Below, piece by piece: positions 32,881-39,817 of a DNA stretch of 44,291 nucleotides (its first letter is position 1; every line of letters starts with the position of its first letter). Made by a program: the position numbers and the translations under genes. Location of the stretch: the IMG/VR virus record IMGVR_UViG_3300028558_000043, positions 1 to 44,291 of that record, one strand, 5' to 3'. The notes below the pieces were generated by a model that did not search any database, was not told where the DNA came from, and was given only the letters and a program-made list of their open reading frames with translations. The stretch is from a virus.

Positions 32881-33198
32881 TCAGTCGACTGCTTGTGACC
32901 ACAAGGGGATATCTATTCTTGCGAAAGAGAGAACATAAAACATCATTTGTAACGCATAACACATGCTATAATGTTGACGTCCCGTTTCGTAAACGTCACA
33001 CAATAAAATATGTGCAACGACATGTTCCCTAATCGTGAGATACACGAGATTTTCTGGATCTTTCAAAGATCCGCCAATTGATTTACACTTTGGAATTATA
33101 TGATGGCATTCATATCCACGTGTACGTTTTTTGGGATTAAGTTTTTTCGCATTTTCTATTAATGCATTGTATTGTGTAATTGCGTCTTCGTGTAACAT
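32881..33198 (-). CDS. HNH homing endonuclease, possibly truncated (105 aa)
   Basis: The HNH core is clear: ECHHIIPKC (H32-H33), GGSLKDPENLVYLT (N50) and REHVVAHILL (H59, H63). Such free-standing phage HNH enzymes (MobA-like and others) usually run longer and end in DNA-binding repeats. Here the frame stops soon after the core at WSQAVD. The +1 frame from 32888 to 32763 continues open for 41 codons, starting STEERAKKGRATLL, which looks like a natural continuation, so the C-terminus may have been lost by a frameshift. No ribosome binding site is visible before the ATG. Confidence 0.78.
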   Translation of the reverse strand: MLHEDAITQYNALIENAKKLNPKKRTRGYECHHIIPKCKSIGGSLKDPENLVYLTIREHVVAHILLCDVYETGRQHYSMCYALQMMFYVLSFARIDIPLWSQAVD

Positions 33199-33237
33199 AA
33201 TATGTTTATGTTTATATCATCTTTTGTGTTTAAAAAC

Positions 33238-33267
33238 ACAAAGCTCCTACTTTCGTAAGAGCTTTGT
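33238..33267 (-). terminator. Rho-independent terminator of the coiled-coil protein gene
   Basis: ACAAAGCTC (33238-33246) and GAGCTTTGT (33259-33267) make a perfect 9-bp stem. On the minus strand the stem is followed by GTTTTTAAA. It lies 46 bases past the stop at 33313. A second 7-bp hairpin, GTGATGG/CCATCAC (33280-33286/33296-33302), sits between it and the gene end. Confidence 0.78.
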
Positions 33268-33312
33268 CACTTTTAATTAGTGATGGGTTCCCCCACCATC
33301 ACACGGGTCAGT

Positions 33313-34023
33313 TCAAACTACTGTTCCTGAAGGCAGTTTTGTCTTCAAAAGTGTGATTTCGTTCTTGGCATCGACGAGATCCACGGCGTTACGTAGGTCA
33401 TTGATGTCATTGATTCTCTCTTCGAGGTCGTCAATGGCACCACGCGTCTTGTCACCGTCGTCTCTGACGGTTTCTTTGAGCGCACAGCAACATTGCGCAA
33501 CCTGAGCAGCAATCGCTGCAGCATTTTGCGCCGCAAACAAAGTCGCAGCGTCAGCCTTGGTCTGCACCAAAACATTAGTCGCTGAATTCAACGTCAGGCT
33601 ATTGACAAGTGATGCAGCAGCAAGCTTTTCGGCTTGAACTTCGAAAGCACCAGCGTGTTTTTCAGCTTGAACGGTGATTGCAGCAGCGTTTTTCTCTGCC
33701 TGTACATCTAAGGCAGCCGTGTTCCTTGCGCTCTCTAGGATCTGTGCAGCAGCGTTCTTCGCACCTTCTAGGCTCGCCGCGGCGGCGTTTTTTGCGGCTT
33801 CGACAAGAGACCGACCTTCGATTGCAAACTGATTAGTTTGAACGGTTGTATTGTCTGATGCGATCGCCTTACGGTTATCGAGAACTTGCTGGTCGATCCA
33901 GTGTTCTCGCTTGTCAAAGCGCTCTTCGTGTCGTTCGCTACGATGCTCATCACGCCGACGGCCATTTTCGTCGTCCGTTGAAACAACTGATTGTCCGGGC
34001 ATGGGTGTTAGTACTGTTGCCAT
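33313..34023 (-). CDS. Ala-rich coiled-coil protein with CCC motif (236 aa)
   Basis: After a charged N-terminus (RRRDEHRSERHEERF) comes a long Ala-rich coil with 11-residue repeats (NAAAITVQAEK, HAGAFEVQAEK and similar, about residues 90-140). This is followed by AQCCCALKETVRDD (three adjacent Cys) and a final coil (DAKNEITLLK). I recall proteins with 'CCC.lK..v' and 'DAKNEI.lLk' ends in phages and in large eukaryotic viruses; they are thought to be virion or fibre-like but are uncharacterised. The start is ATG 34021-34023, one base after the stop of an 11-codon upstream frame. A promoter-like TACTTATAA lies upstream and a terminator downstream, so it is a single-gene unit, probably highly expressed. 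Confidence 0.75.
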   Translation of the reverse strand: MATVLTPMPGQSVVSTDDENGRRRDEHRSERHEERFDKREHWIDQQVLDNRKAIASDNTTVQTNQFAIEGRSLVEAAKNAAAASLEGAKNAAAQILESARNTAALDVQAEKNAAAITVQAEKHAGAFEVQAEKLAAASLVNSLTLNSATNVLVQTKADAATLFAAQNAAAIAAQVAQCCCALKETVRDDGDKTRGAIDDLEERINDINDLRNAVDLVDAKNEITLLKTKLPSGTVV

Positions 34024-34024
34024 A

Positions 34025-34060
34025 TTATCTTTTTTCTTTCTTTCTTGCCATTTCTGGCAT
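34025..34060 (-). CDS. 11-codon upstream open frame before the coiled-coil gene
   Basis: ATG at 34058-34060 opens MPEMARKKEKR and stops at TAA 34025-34027, one base before the ATG of the main gene. The TATAAA box ends 3 bases before this ATG, so the transcript would begin near it. It may be a leaderless leader peptide whose termination feeds reinitiation at the main gene. A short frame like this could also be chance. Confidence 0.35.
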   Translation of the reverse strand: MPEMARKKEKR

Positions 34061-34063
34061 CTT

Positions 34064-34085
34064 TTTATAAGTATGAGGGACAAAT
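34064..34085 (-). promoter_or_regulatory. Putative promoter of the coiled-coil protein gene
   Basis: Minus-strand GTCCCTCATACTTATAAAA shares GTC-C and CATACTTATAA with the element before 20893. It lies about 40 bases upstream of the main ATG. Assignment rests on recurrence of the block before presumed late genes. Confidence 0.45.
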
Positions 34086-34194
34086 CTCAAAAGTCCTGTA
34101 TATTTAGTATCTTTTATTTTTTTTGTAAACAGTGAATAGTTTCGTTGAAGATTGTTATTATTCACATGTTCCAGAGGGAAAGAAGGATGCTACT

Positions 34195-34377
34195 ATGAAC
34201 TATGAAAGTTCAGCTACATTACGTTTATCAGATGAACACTACGAGCAACTCGCTATGATTGCAAAGAAAAAAGACACGTCAATAAGCAAGTTGTTGAGAA
34301 AAATCACCATCGACTTTCTGTCACAAAGCTGTGATCATGATGGGTTGATAGCTGTGTGTGAAAACTGTGGACTGTGA
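34195..34377 (+). CDS. Ribbon-helix-helix protein (60 aa)
   Basis: Starts MNYESSATLRLSDEHYEQLA with AAGGA 8 bases upstream; the first 45 residues fit a ribbon-helix-helix fold (beta strand 'SATLRLS', helix 'DEHYEQLAMIAKKKD', turn, helix 'SISKLLRKITIDFL'). The C-terminus has CDHDG...CENCG, possibly binding metal. A frame extension to 34132 (GTG) exists but lacks a ribosome binding site. A DNA-binding regulator is likely. It opens the plus-strand gene cluster. Confidence 0.72.
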   Translation: MNYESSATLRLSDEHYEQLAMIAKKKDTSISKLLRKITIDFLSQSCDHDGLIAVCENCGL

Positions 34378-34457
34378 TGATTTATGTTGTGCCGTTAATT
34401 TTTAGCGTGATTTACGAGTTTATTGTCTCTGCAAAACGTGATAAATTAAAAGTATGA
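34377..34457 (+). CDS. 26-residue hydrophobic peptide
   Basis: The frame MIYVVPLIFSVIYEFIVSAK then RDKLKV begins in a TGATG overlap with the RHH gene's stop and ends in an ATGA overlap with the next gene's start. A single membrane helix (residues 2-18) is followed by basic residues. The double overlap suggests a translated gene. However, its 3' part also contains the TAAATT box of the downstream gene, so coding could be coincidental. Confidence 0.5.
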   Translation: MIYVVPLIFSVIYEFIVSAKRDKLKV

Positions 34458-34960
34458 ACATATTTGCGACGTCACAAGATCCTTATGAAGCCGCACAAAT
34501 GCTGTGCAATCGCCACGTTGTGAAAATGACGTGTGAAAGTGCACAGATTTTGTCAACTGCAATTTTTCTTCGAGATCCAACGTTATACGGTGAATATGCG
34601 TGTTGCCTGTACAAGCCGACACACAAGCAACACCCATGCGTCAGGTGGACAATGGCAACGTCAGACAACTTCGACTGGCTTGTGAAGCACTCGCTTGAAA
34701 TGTGTGATGAGTACACACGACGTTACAATCGTGTTCATGCGTCCCGACGTGTGATAGAAAACGCGTCTGAGTTCGCGGGTGGACAATTTTATAGTTGTGG
34801 AAATTTCAAAAATCACTCGTCATTCGTCCAGGCGATGCCAGAAAAATATCGATGCACCGATGCAGTGCAAGCATATAGAAACTACTATGTGGGTGAAAAG
34901 GCAAAATTTGCTGCATGGGAGCCGAGAGCAAAAGTTCCGGAGTGGTGGCCAATTAAGTGA
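34454..34960 (+). CDS. Conserved phage protein, 'pyrimidine-dimer glycosylase-like' family (168 aa)
   Basis: Begins MNIFATSQDPYEAAQMLCNR and contains HVVKMTCESAQILSTA, THKQHPCVRW, CDEYTRRYNRVH and AYRNYYVGEK. These blocks match, as I recall, a protein very common in marine T4-like phages that is often labelled as a pyrimidine-dimer DNA glycosylase or endonuclease V-like protein on weak similarity. The true activity is unproven. A TAAATT box lies exactly 6 bases before the ATG, with no Shine-Dalgarno. Confidence 0.72.
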   Translation: MNIFATSQDPYEAAQMLCNRHVVKMTCESAQILSTAIFLRDPTLYGEYACCLYKPTHKQHPCVRWTMATSDNFDWLVKHSLEMCDEYTRRYNRVHASRRVIENASEFAGGQFYSCGNFKNHSSFVQAMPEKYRCTDAVQAYRNYYVGEKAKFAAWEPRAKVPEWWPIK

Positions 34961-34993
34961 ACACGTGCTCTTGTGTAGCATAAATTTTACTAC

Positions 34994-35950
34994 ATGACAA
35001 AGACAAGTGTAGCGGTTGTCGGTTCAGGATTCGTTGGTGGCTCACTTTCGCAAGTTTTAGCTGAACGTGGGTTTGATGTCATCAATTATGATAAAGCGGG
35101 TAAGTGTGCACCCGGTTGTATAAAACCAACCTATCAAACTAAAATCGGCGTACAACAACCTTCAACATGTATCGCATCCGTAATTAGATTTTGTAATTTA
35201 CAATCAAATTTTTCAAATATAGTGTTTGTATGTTTACCCACACCAATGGAAAGTGATGGAAAAGCAGATCTTTCAATTGTTGAAGGTGTATTAAGTGAAC
35301 TTGCAAAAACAAAATGCGATTTAATCGCAGTAGTAAAAAGTACTGTACCACCTGGTTCAATCGAACGTTGGAACAAACAATATGAAAATACGTCGTTGCG
35401 TATAACATTTAACCCCGAATTTCTTCGAGAAGCAACTGCGCTTGAAGACATGCGAAATCAAGATCGTATAATTTTGGGTGGGCCAAAAGATAGCGTGAAT
35501 AAAGTAAAACAACTTTTTCAACAAGCTTTCCCAGACGTAAAGATCGTAAAAACAAGCAGTACAAACGCTGAACTTACAAAGTACATGACAAATTGTTTTC
35601 TTGCTACGAAACTTTCACTTGCAAACGAATTTTATCAAATATGTGAAAAACTTGCCGAGAGCGGGTTGGACGTCGATTATGATCGAACAGTAGAATGTGC
35701 AAAATTAGACAAGCGACTTGGCAACAGTCATCTATCTGTTCCATCATTTGAAAAAGACGAAAATGGTGTACAATTACGCGGCTGGGGGCTCTCGTGTTTT
35801 GCGAAGGACATTAATGCACTTTCATACGTTGCAAGAGAACTTGGTATTGATCCAAAGGTGATGACAGCCGCTTTTTTGAAAAATGTCGAAGTTCGTCCAG
35901 GACGAGATTGGGAAAAACTTGTTGGAAGAGCCGTTAGTGAGAAAAAATGA
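34994..35950 (+). CDS. UDP-glucose/GDP-mannose dehydrogenase, short form
   Basis: A 318-aa enzyme with the NAD-binding GSGFVG (10-15), VCLPTP (79-84), KSTVPPGS (115-122), FNPEFLREATALEDM (139-153), the central-domain helix TKYMTNCFLATKL (195-207) and the catalytic Cys in GWGLSCFAKDINA (C268, K271, D272). These enzymes oxidise UDP-glucose or a similar sugar nucleotide to the uronic acid in two NAD steps. The usual C-terminal sugar-nucleotide-binding domain (~100 aa) is missing. It would feed nearby glycosyltransferases. A TAAATT box lies 7 bases before the ATG. Confidence 0.88.
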   Translation: MTKTSVAVVGSGFVGGSLSQVLAERGFDVINYDKAGKCAPGCIKPTYQTKIGVQQPSTCIASVIRFCNLQSNFSNIVFVCLPTPMESDGKADLSIVEGVLSELAKTKCDLIAVVKSTVPPGSIERWNKQYENTSLRITFNPEFLREATALEDMRNQDRIILGGPKDSVNKVKQLFQQAFPDVKIVKTSSTNAELTKYMTNCFLATKLSLANEFYQICEKLAESGLDVDYDRTVECAKLDKRLGNSHLSVPSFEKDENGVQLRGWGLSCFAKDINALSYVARELGIDPKVMTAAFLKNVEVRPGRDWEKLVGRAVSEKK

Positions 35951-36732
35951 CAACGTGTCTTGAATGTGAAAATCAAGTCCTTCCGGGACGCAAATGTTGT
36001 TCAACACGTTGTGCTCATTTATACGCTTCTCACAAAGCCGCCGAAATCGCACATCGAAAAAAACTTGAAAGAGACGCATTTAACGCAGCTCAACCTGATG
36101 TTGTCAAAATATGTCATGGATGTGGAAATACATTTACGACAAAATTTACAGATTGGCATTGTACGTGTTCTGAAGAATGTTCACATTTAGCACAAGCAAA
36201 AGCAGTTCGTCAAAAAATGTTAAATGACAACCCAATGAAACGTCCCGAAATTCGTGCAAAAGTTTCAAAAACTCGAAAAGAAAAATTTGCAAATGATCCT
36301 GAATTCAAAGAAATGATTGCAGAATGCACACGTCAGGCATGGGCAGACGGCAAATACGATGATGTTCCAGTTGGCAAGTGCAAGTGGTACGATCATGTCA
36401 AACCATCCGGTGAAATTGTAAAACTACAAGGCACATGGGAAGTCGCAGTCGCTCGTTACTTTGACGCAAATGAAATCGACTACGTTGCACATCGTGGAAG
36501 GTTTTCATATGTCACTCCCGATGGTGCAAAGCGTTCGTACTTACCCGATTTCTTTCTCCCGTTGACTAACGAGCACGTCGACGTCAAGGGTGCGTTTTGG
36601 AGCTTTGAGCAACGCGATAAGCTCGATCACATCAGGAATTCAAATCCCTCGATGAAACTTGTGATCTACGACAAGAAAAAGCTTGAAGACTTGAACATTG
36701 ATTACGTGAGCGTTCAAAAGGAGTTATTATGA
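35947..36732 (+). CDS. PD-(D/E)XK homing endonuclease with zinc fingers
   Basis: Two N-terminal zinc ribbons (CLECEN...CCSTRC; CHGCGN...CTCSEEC), a helical segment with 'NPMKRPEIRAKVSKTRKE' repeats resembling NUMOD3, then a C-terminal nuclease core: GTWEVAVARYF (Glu in the first helix), SYLPDFFLP and EHVDVKGAFW (PD...DxK). The layout is that of free-standing phage homing endonucleases. Its ATG overlaps the stop of the sugar dehydrogenase gene (ATGA) and its stop overlaps the next ATG. Such neat overlaps suggest it is well settled in this operon. Confidence 0.8.
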   Translation: MTTCLECENQVLPGRKCCSTRCAHLYASHKAAEIAHRKKLERDAFNAAQPDVVKICHGCGNTFTTKFTDWHCTCSEECSHLAQAKAVRQKMLNDNPMKRPEIRAKVSKTRKEKFANDPEFKEMIAECTRQAWADGKYDDVPVGKCKWYDHVKPSGEIVKLQGTWEVAVARYFDANEIDYVAHRGRFSYVTPDGAKRSYLPDFFLPLTNEHVDVKGAFWSFEQRDKLDHIRNSNPSMKLVIYDKKKLEDLNIDYVSVQKELL

Positions 36733-37136
36733 GCAGCGCAAAAGCATCAAACTTTAGAATTTTTCTACAAAGGTTCATGCCATTCTTGTTCAAAGAAGGC
36801 CCACACTGTCACAATAAACACTGGACTTGGGATCGCCGCTGTTTTTGTTGCAGACATGAATATTTCTGTGATTGGTACGGAGGCGTGTACGATTTCAAGA
36901 CGAAGCAAGAATATTCTGTAGACAAAGAATGGTATGTCGACGGTTATTCATACGTTAATTCAAAACGCAAAAATGCAGACAAACAATTTCCTGTGTATAG
37001 TATTGGTCCTGTCACGATAGACGAGGCGACAAAGTGTGTCTCACGTTTGAAAATAGGCGGTCATTGTGGAATTGACGAAATAAGAATTACAAATAAGTTT
37101 GCACTTGCACTTTCTGCGCTTGAGGGATTATTATGA
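36729..37136 (+). CDS. Hypothetical Cys/aromatic-rich protein (135 aa)
   Basis: Contains HCHNKHWTWDRRCFCCRHEYFCDWYGG (about residues 27-53), with four Cys and several His suited to zinc binding. The rest is unremarkable. ATGA overlaps at both ends place it firmly in the operon. No family recognised. Confidence 0.68.
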   Translation: MSSAKASNFRIFLQRFMPFLFKEGPHCHNKHWTWDRRCFCCRHEYFCDWYGGVYDFKTKQEYSVDKEWYVDGYSYVNSKRKNADKQFPVYSIGPVTIDEATKCVSRLKIGGHCGIDEIRITNKFALALSALEGLL

Positions 37137-37357
37137 AATTAACATATGAACAATTAAACGTATTGGGTTCTATTCTTTCAAACGTAGAACCTCGTGTTGG
37201 TAGCCTATCAGAAGCACAAGATGCATCTACACCTGAATTAAAACGCGTTCCCAATAAACAATACGTTATAGAGATTTCACCACCAATGTATGATATCAAT
37301 GACTTTCGATTTTTTAAAACAATCACCATCAATGATGAGAAAGTCGAAATGTCATGA
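37133..37357 (+). CDS. Hypothetical protein (74 aa)
   Basis: A 74-aa acidic protein with no motif I recognise. The start overlaps the previous stop (TTATGA) and its stop overlaps the next ATG, so it is translated as part of the chain of small genes 35947-37476. Confidence 0.65.
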   Translation: MKLTYEQLNVLGSILSNVEPRVGSLSEAQDASTPELKRVPNKQYVIEISPPMYDINDFRFFKTITINDEKVEMS

Positions 37358-37476
37358 GTTTTTCATTTGAAACACCGTCGTTGTCAGACATTTTTCGCAG
37401 GTGGCCAGTAATTGGCGTGCTCGTGGGAGGTTTTTTGGGTTTCTTGATGGGCGTTCTTTTTCACGCAATTCAGTAG
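37354..37476 (+). CDS. Small single-span membrane protein (40 aa)
   Basis: ATG at 37354 overlaps the previous stop (ATGA). The product has a soluble N-terminus (MSFSFETPSLSDIFRRW), then a Gly-rich membrane helix (VIGVLVGGFLGFLMGVLF, residues 19-36). Gly-rich helices favour packing or oligomerisation. Role unknown. Confidence 0.65.
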   Translation: MSFSFETPSLSDIFRRWPVIGVLVGGFLGFLMGVLFHAIQ

Positions 37477-37515
37477 ATTGTGTAATATTGTAACGAGTGT
37501 GTTATAGTGTTGTAC

Positions 37516-38043
37516 ATGAACAAATTCACAACGTTATTTTCAATACTCGCCCTAACGTCTGTCGCTAATGCAACTGAGAACACGTGGTTCGATGATGCAC
37601 AGCAGCTAACGCCTCAAACTGTCGAAAAGACACCTGATCATGTTGCTGAACAAAAGCACGAAGTTGTTACGTCATCTTCCAATCTCATTGACGCCTGCAA
37701 ACATCACACAGTCACGCAGCGAATTCCAGACACAAATGACACGACAGCAGATGGATTTTCTGTAAATGTTTCGTACAGTTGCTTTGACGGTAACTGTTAC
37801 GTCAAGAAAACGCATCACGGAAATGACAACGTTGAAGTAAACTTTTTTCGAACTGACAAGACTTTTTATGGTGCCCAGGCATCACGTTGGTTTGAACTTT
37901 CACAAGACATTGTAGGAGTTCAAATGGTGTCAAATGAAAACATTGCTAATACGTATGCGCGCCAATGTTGTGCTCAGGTAGTTGCAAGCGTTACGTGCGG
38001 AAAAGCAGCAAATCAGTGCATTGTCACTGTTACGGTGAAGTAA
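37516..38043 (+). CDS. Secreted protein with disulfide-rich domain (175 aa)
   Basis: The start MNKFTTLFSILALTSVANA is a type I signal peptide with an AxA-like cleavage site (ANA|TEN). The mature protein has seven Cys residues and should be periplasmic or secreted. A TATAGT box lies 7 bases before this ATG. A GTG nine bases earlier is in frame but would spoil the signal peptide's start. No family recognised. The 39 bases before it contain the promoter-like sequence and nothing else. Confidence 0.7.
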   Translation: MNKFTTLFSILALTSVANATENTWFDDAQQLTPQTVEKTPDHVAEQKHEVVTSSSNLIDACKHHTVTQRIPDTNDTTADGFSVNVSYSCFDGNCYVKKTHHGNDNVEVNFFRTDKTFYGAQASRWFELSQDIVGVQMVSNENIANTYARQCCAQVVASVTCGKAANQCIVTVTVK

Positions 38044-38044
38044 C

Positions 38045-38344
38045 ATGATCATTTGGAAATCAAAAGAAGTCCCTGAAACTCGCACAGGCATTCCTGATCC
38101 ATGTCAGGCGTTTATGTGGACGTTTCAACTTGGTAAATTTTACGCAGGTCTCATTCATCAATACAAGTGGCACGATGAATGGCACGACAGCGGTGTTCAA
38201 CATTGGTTGATCAGCATCACGAAACATTTTCACTTGGGATCTTATCACCTGTACTACGATGGGTGTCACTGCACGTTTTCGTTGGGATTTATGCACTTCT
38301 TGTGGTCGAATGACAATTGTAAAAAGTGTAGGGAGTTAATTTAA
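38045..38344 (+). CDS. Hypothetical His/Trp-rich protein (99 aa)
   Basis: A 99-aa protein unusually rich in His, Trp, Tyr and Phe (HQYKWHDEWHDSGVQHWLIS; FHLGSYHLYYDGCHCTF) with a terminal CKKC. Similar short His/Trp-rich proteins occur in other phages but I cannot name a function. It starts 1 base after the preceding stop. Confidence 0.62.
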   Translation: MIIWKSKEVPETRTGIPDPCQAFMWTFQLGKFYAGLIHQYKWHDEWHDSGVQHWLISITKHFHLGSYHLYYDGCHCTFSLGFMHFLWSNDNCKKCRELI

Positions 38345-38345
38345 T

Positions 38346-38450
38346 ATGTTCCTGTCGAAAAAAGATGATAAACAATTTTTAATTGGTGCGATAGTGGTTT
38401 TGTGCATTTGGTGCGCAATGGGATTTATCATGTATACGGTAGCGTTTTGA
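38346..38450 (+). CDS. Small single-span membrane protein (34 aa)
   Basis: ATG 38346-38348 follows the previous TAA by one base. The product is MFLSKKDDKQ followed by a membrane helix (FLIGAIVVLCIWCAMGFIMY, residues 11-30). Basic residues on the N-side suggest the N-terminus is inside. Role unknown. Confidence 0.58.
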   Translation: MFLSKKDDKQFLIGAIVVLCIWCAMGFIMYTVAF

Positions 38451-38459
38451 CACGTATTC

Positions 38460-38489
38460 TTGTACCCGTTGTCGTTGACAAGTTAATAT
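38460..38489 (+). promoter_or_regulatory. Sigma70-like promoter of the methyltransferase gene
   Basis: TTGTAC (38460-38465) and TAATAT (38484-38489) are 18 bases apart. The -10 box ends exactly 6 bases before the ATG at 38496, so transcription would start at the initiation codon. Confidence 0.5.
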
Positions 38490-38495
38490 CATTGT

Positions 38496-39251
38496 ATGAA
38501 AATAGTTCATATTAAAGATAAACTTGCTGAACTCGGTGTGTCAATTGAAGACATTTGTCTTGGTGACTTCGATCAAATTGCAGAGCTTACTGCCAAGAGA
38601 ACTCGCTCACCTAATGATCCTCTCTATAAAACTGTTGGGTGTTATTATAGGAGCAATTACGAACGTGGGTGTCTTGTGTATTACCTCGTGAAGCAGTACG
38701 GTTTCAAGTCATTTCTCGAAGTCGGCACCGGTCGCGGCTACGTCACGTTCTGCGTCGCAAAGGCGTTCTACGACATGGGTGTCAAAGGAAAAATCTTGAC
38801 AATGGACATTGCTGCAGACGAGAACTTTTTCAAGCAGCTTCAGAACGTGTTTCCTCGAGAGTGGTTTGATAACATCACTTTTGTCAAGGGCCCGTCGCAA
38901 GCAGTCTTGGCACAGCTCAATGAGAAGGACGAGAAGTTCGACTTTGCGTACATCGACGCTGACCACTCGTTCGAGGGCACGAAGGCAGACTGGGAGGGAA
39001 CGAAGGGGCTTGTTGACAAGTGTGTCTTGATGGATGATTTTCATCTCCCGTCGAAAGACGATCCAGGTATCAAGTGTGCTGATTTTATTAACACGATTAA
39101 TGAAGATGTCGAAGGTTACAACGAGAAGGAACTAATAATTTTAGATCGTAGAATTTTTCAAGATTGCCGTGGAATAAAGGACGAAGATATGAACTACGGG
39201 CAGATTTTGCTTACAAAAAAATCTCTCGTCAGAGACACTTGTGATTGGTGA
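38496..39251 (+). CDS. SAM-dependent methyltransferase (MT24-like, 251 aa)
   Basis: A class I methyltransferase: FLEVGTGRGYVTF (motif I, 73-85), LTMDIAAD (motif II), FDFAYIDADHSFEGTKADW (motif IV region) and VLMDDFHLP. The 'YIDADHS.EG...DW' pattern is that of the methyltransferase 24 family, often linked to glycan or antibiotic tailoring. It sits among glycosyltransferase genes and may methylate the same sugar product. The start lacks a ribosome binding site and follows the TAATAT box by 6 bases. Confidence 0.85.
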   Translation: MKIVHIKDKLAELGVSIEDICLGDFDQIAELTAKRTRSPNDPLYKTVGCYYRSNYERGCLVYYLVKQYGFKSFLEVGTGRGYVTFCVAKAFYDMGVKGKILTMDIAADENFFKQLQNVFPREWFDNITFVKGPSQAVLAQLNEKDEKFDFAYIDADHSFEGTKADWEGTKGLVDKCVLMDDFHLPSKDDPGIKCADFINTINEDVEGYNEKELIILDRRIFQDCRGIKDEDMNYGQILLTKKSLVRDTCDW

Positions 39252-39255
39252 AAAC

Positions 39256-39528
39256 ATGCACCCTCCAGAAAAAATTCTATCTGCGTCAGAAGTTTGTGAC
39301 AATGACTTTAACGAATTCGTTCGCGGTCCTTTTCACGAAAATCGCAAGTACAGACGTGCTCACGGGAGCAAAAAGAAATGTGTAAAGCAATGTCAACCAC
39401 TTGAAATTTCAAACAACATTGACGCTTTGAATTCAATCGTAATGACGTCAGAAATTACTTCTGAAATTGATAAACAAATTTTGTGTGATTGGCTTGAAAC
39501 TGTCAAAGAAAGACTGTCACATGCTTGA
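39256..39528 (+). CDS. Hypothetical protein (90 aa)
   Basis: ATG at 39256 (MHPPEKILSASEV) with GGTGA upstream; a GTG 15 bases earlier overlaps the previous gene. The protein has a basic middle with CVKQC and a helical C-terminus. No family recognised. It overlaps the next gene by 8 bases. Confidence 0.6.
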   Translation: MHPPEKILSASEVCDNDFNEFVRGPFHENRKYRRAHGSKKKCVKQCQPLEISNNIDALNSIVMTSEITSEIDKQILCDWLETVKERLSHA

Positions 39529-39817
39529 CATCAAATGGTATAAACAGTATCACGCAAATTTGGTGAACGATTTACTGCAGTTCTTCACGTTGAAGTGCAC
39601 AAGTGAAAAGTGTTCGTCAAAGTTGTATCAATCTCACGCATATTATGTTTTACGTGGACGTGGCCATCAACGTCCAAATGAATACTTGTGTAAAGAGTGT
39701 GCCACGCAACGACGTATTGAAGAAATCGGTATAGTTTACGATTTAGAATTACTACCACAAGTGAAGATTATTGATGTGTGCGAAGAGTACACGCACAGCC
39801 AAGAAATGTTGACATGA
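39521..39817 (+). CDS. Zinc-ribbon-like hypothetical protein (98 aa)
   Basis: Starts MLDIKWYKQY at 39521, overlapping the previous stop; an earlier in-frame ATG at 39467 lies deep in the upstream gene. It contains CTSEKC (about 25-30) and CKEC (about 59-62), two CxnC pairs suited to a zinc ribbon. Its stop overlaps the glycosyltransferase start (ATGA). Function unknown. Confidence 0.62.
   Translation: MLDIKWYKQYHANLVNDLLQFFTLKCTSEKCSSKLYQSHAYYVLRGRGHQRPNEYLCKECATQRRIEEIGIVYDLELLPQVKIIDVCEEYTHSQEMLT

Noticed and set aside
34132-34194. GTG-started extension of the ribbon-helix-helix gene
   Set aside because: There is no ribosome site for the GTG, whereas AAGGA is correctly placed before the ATG at 34195, where the RHH domain begins.
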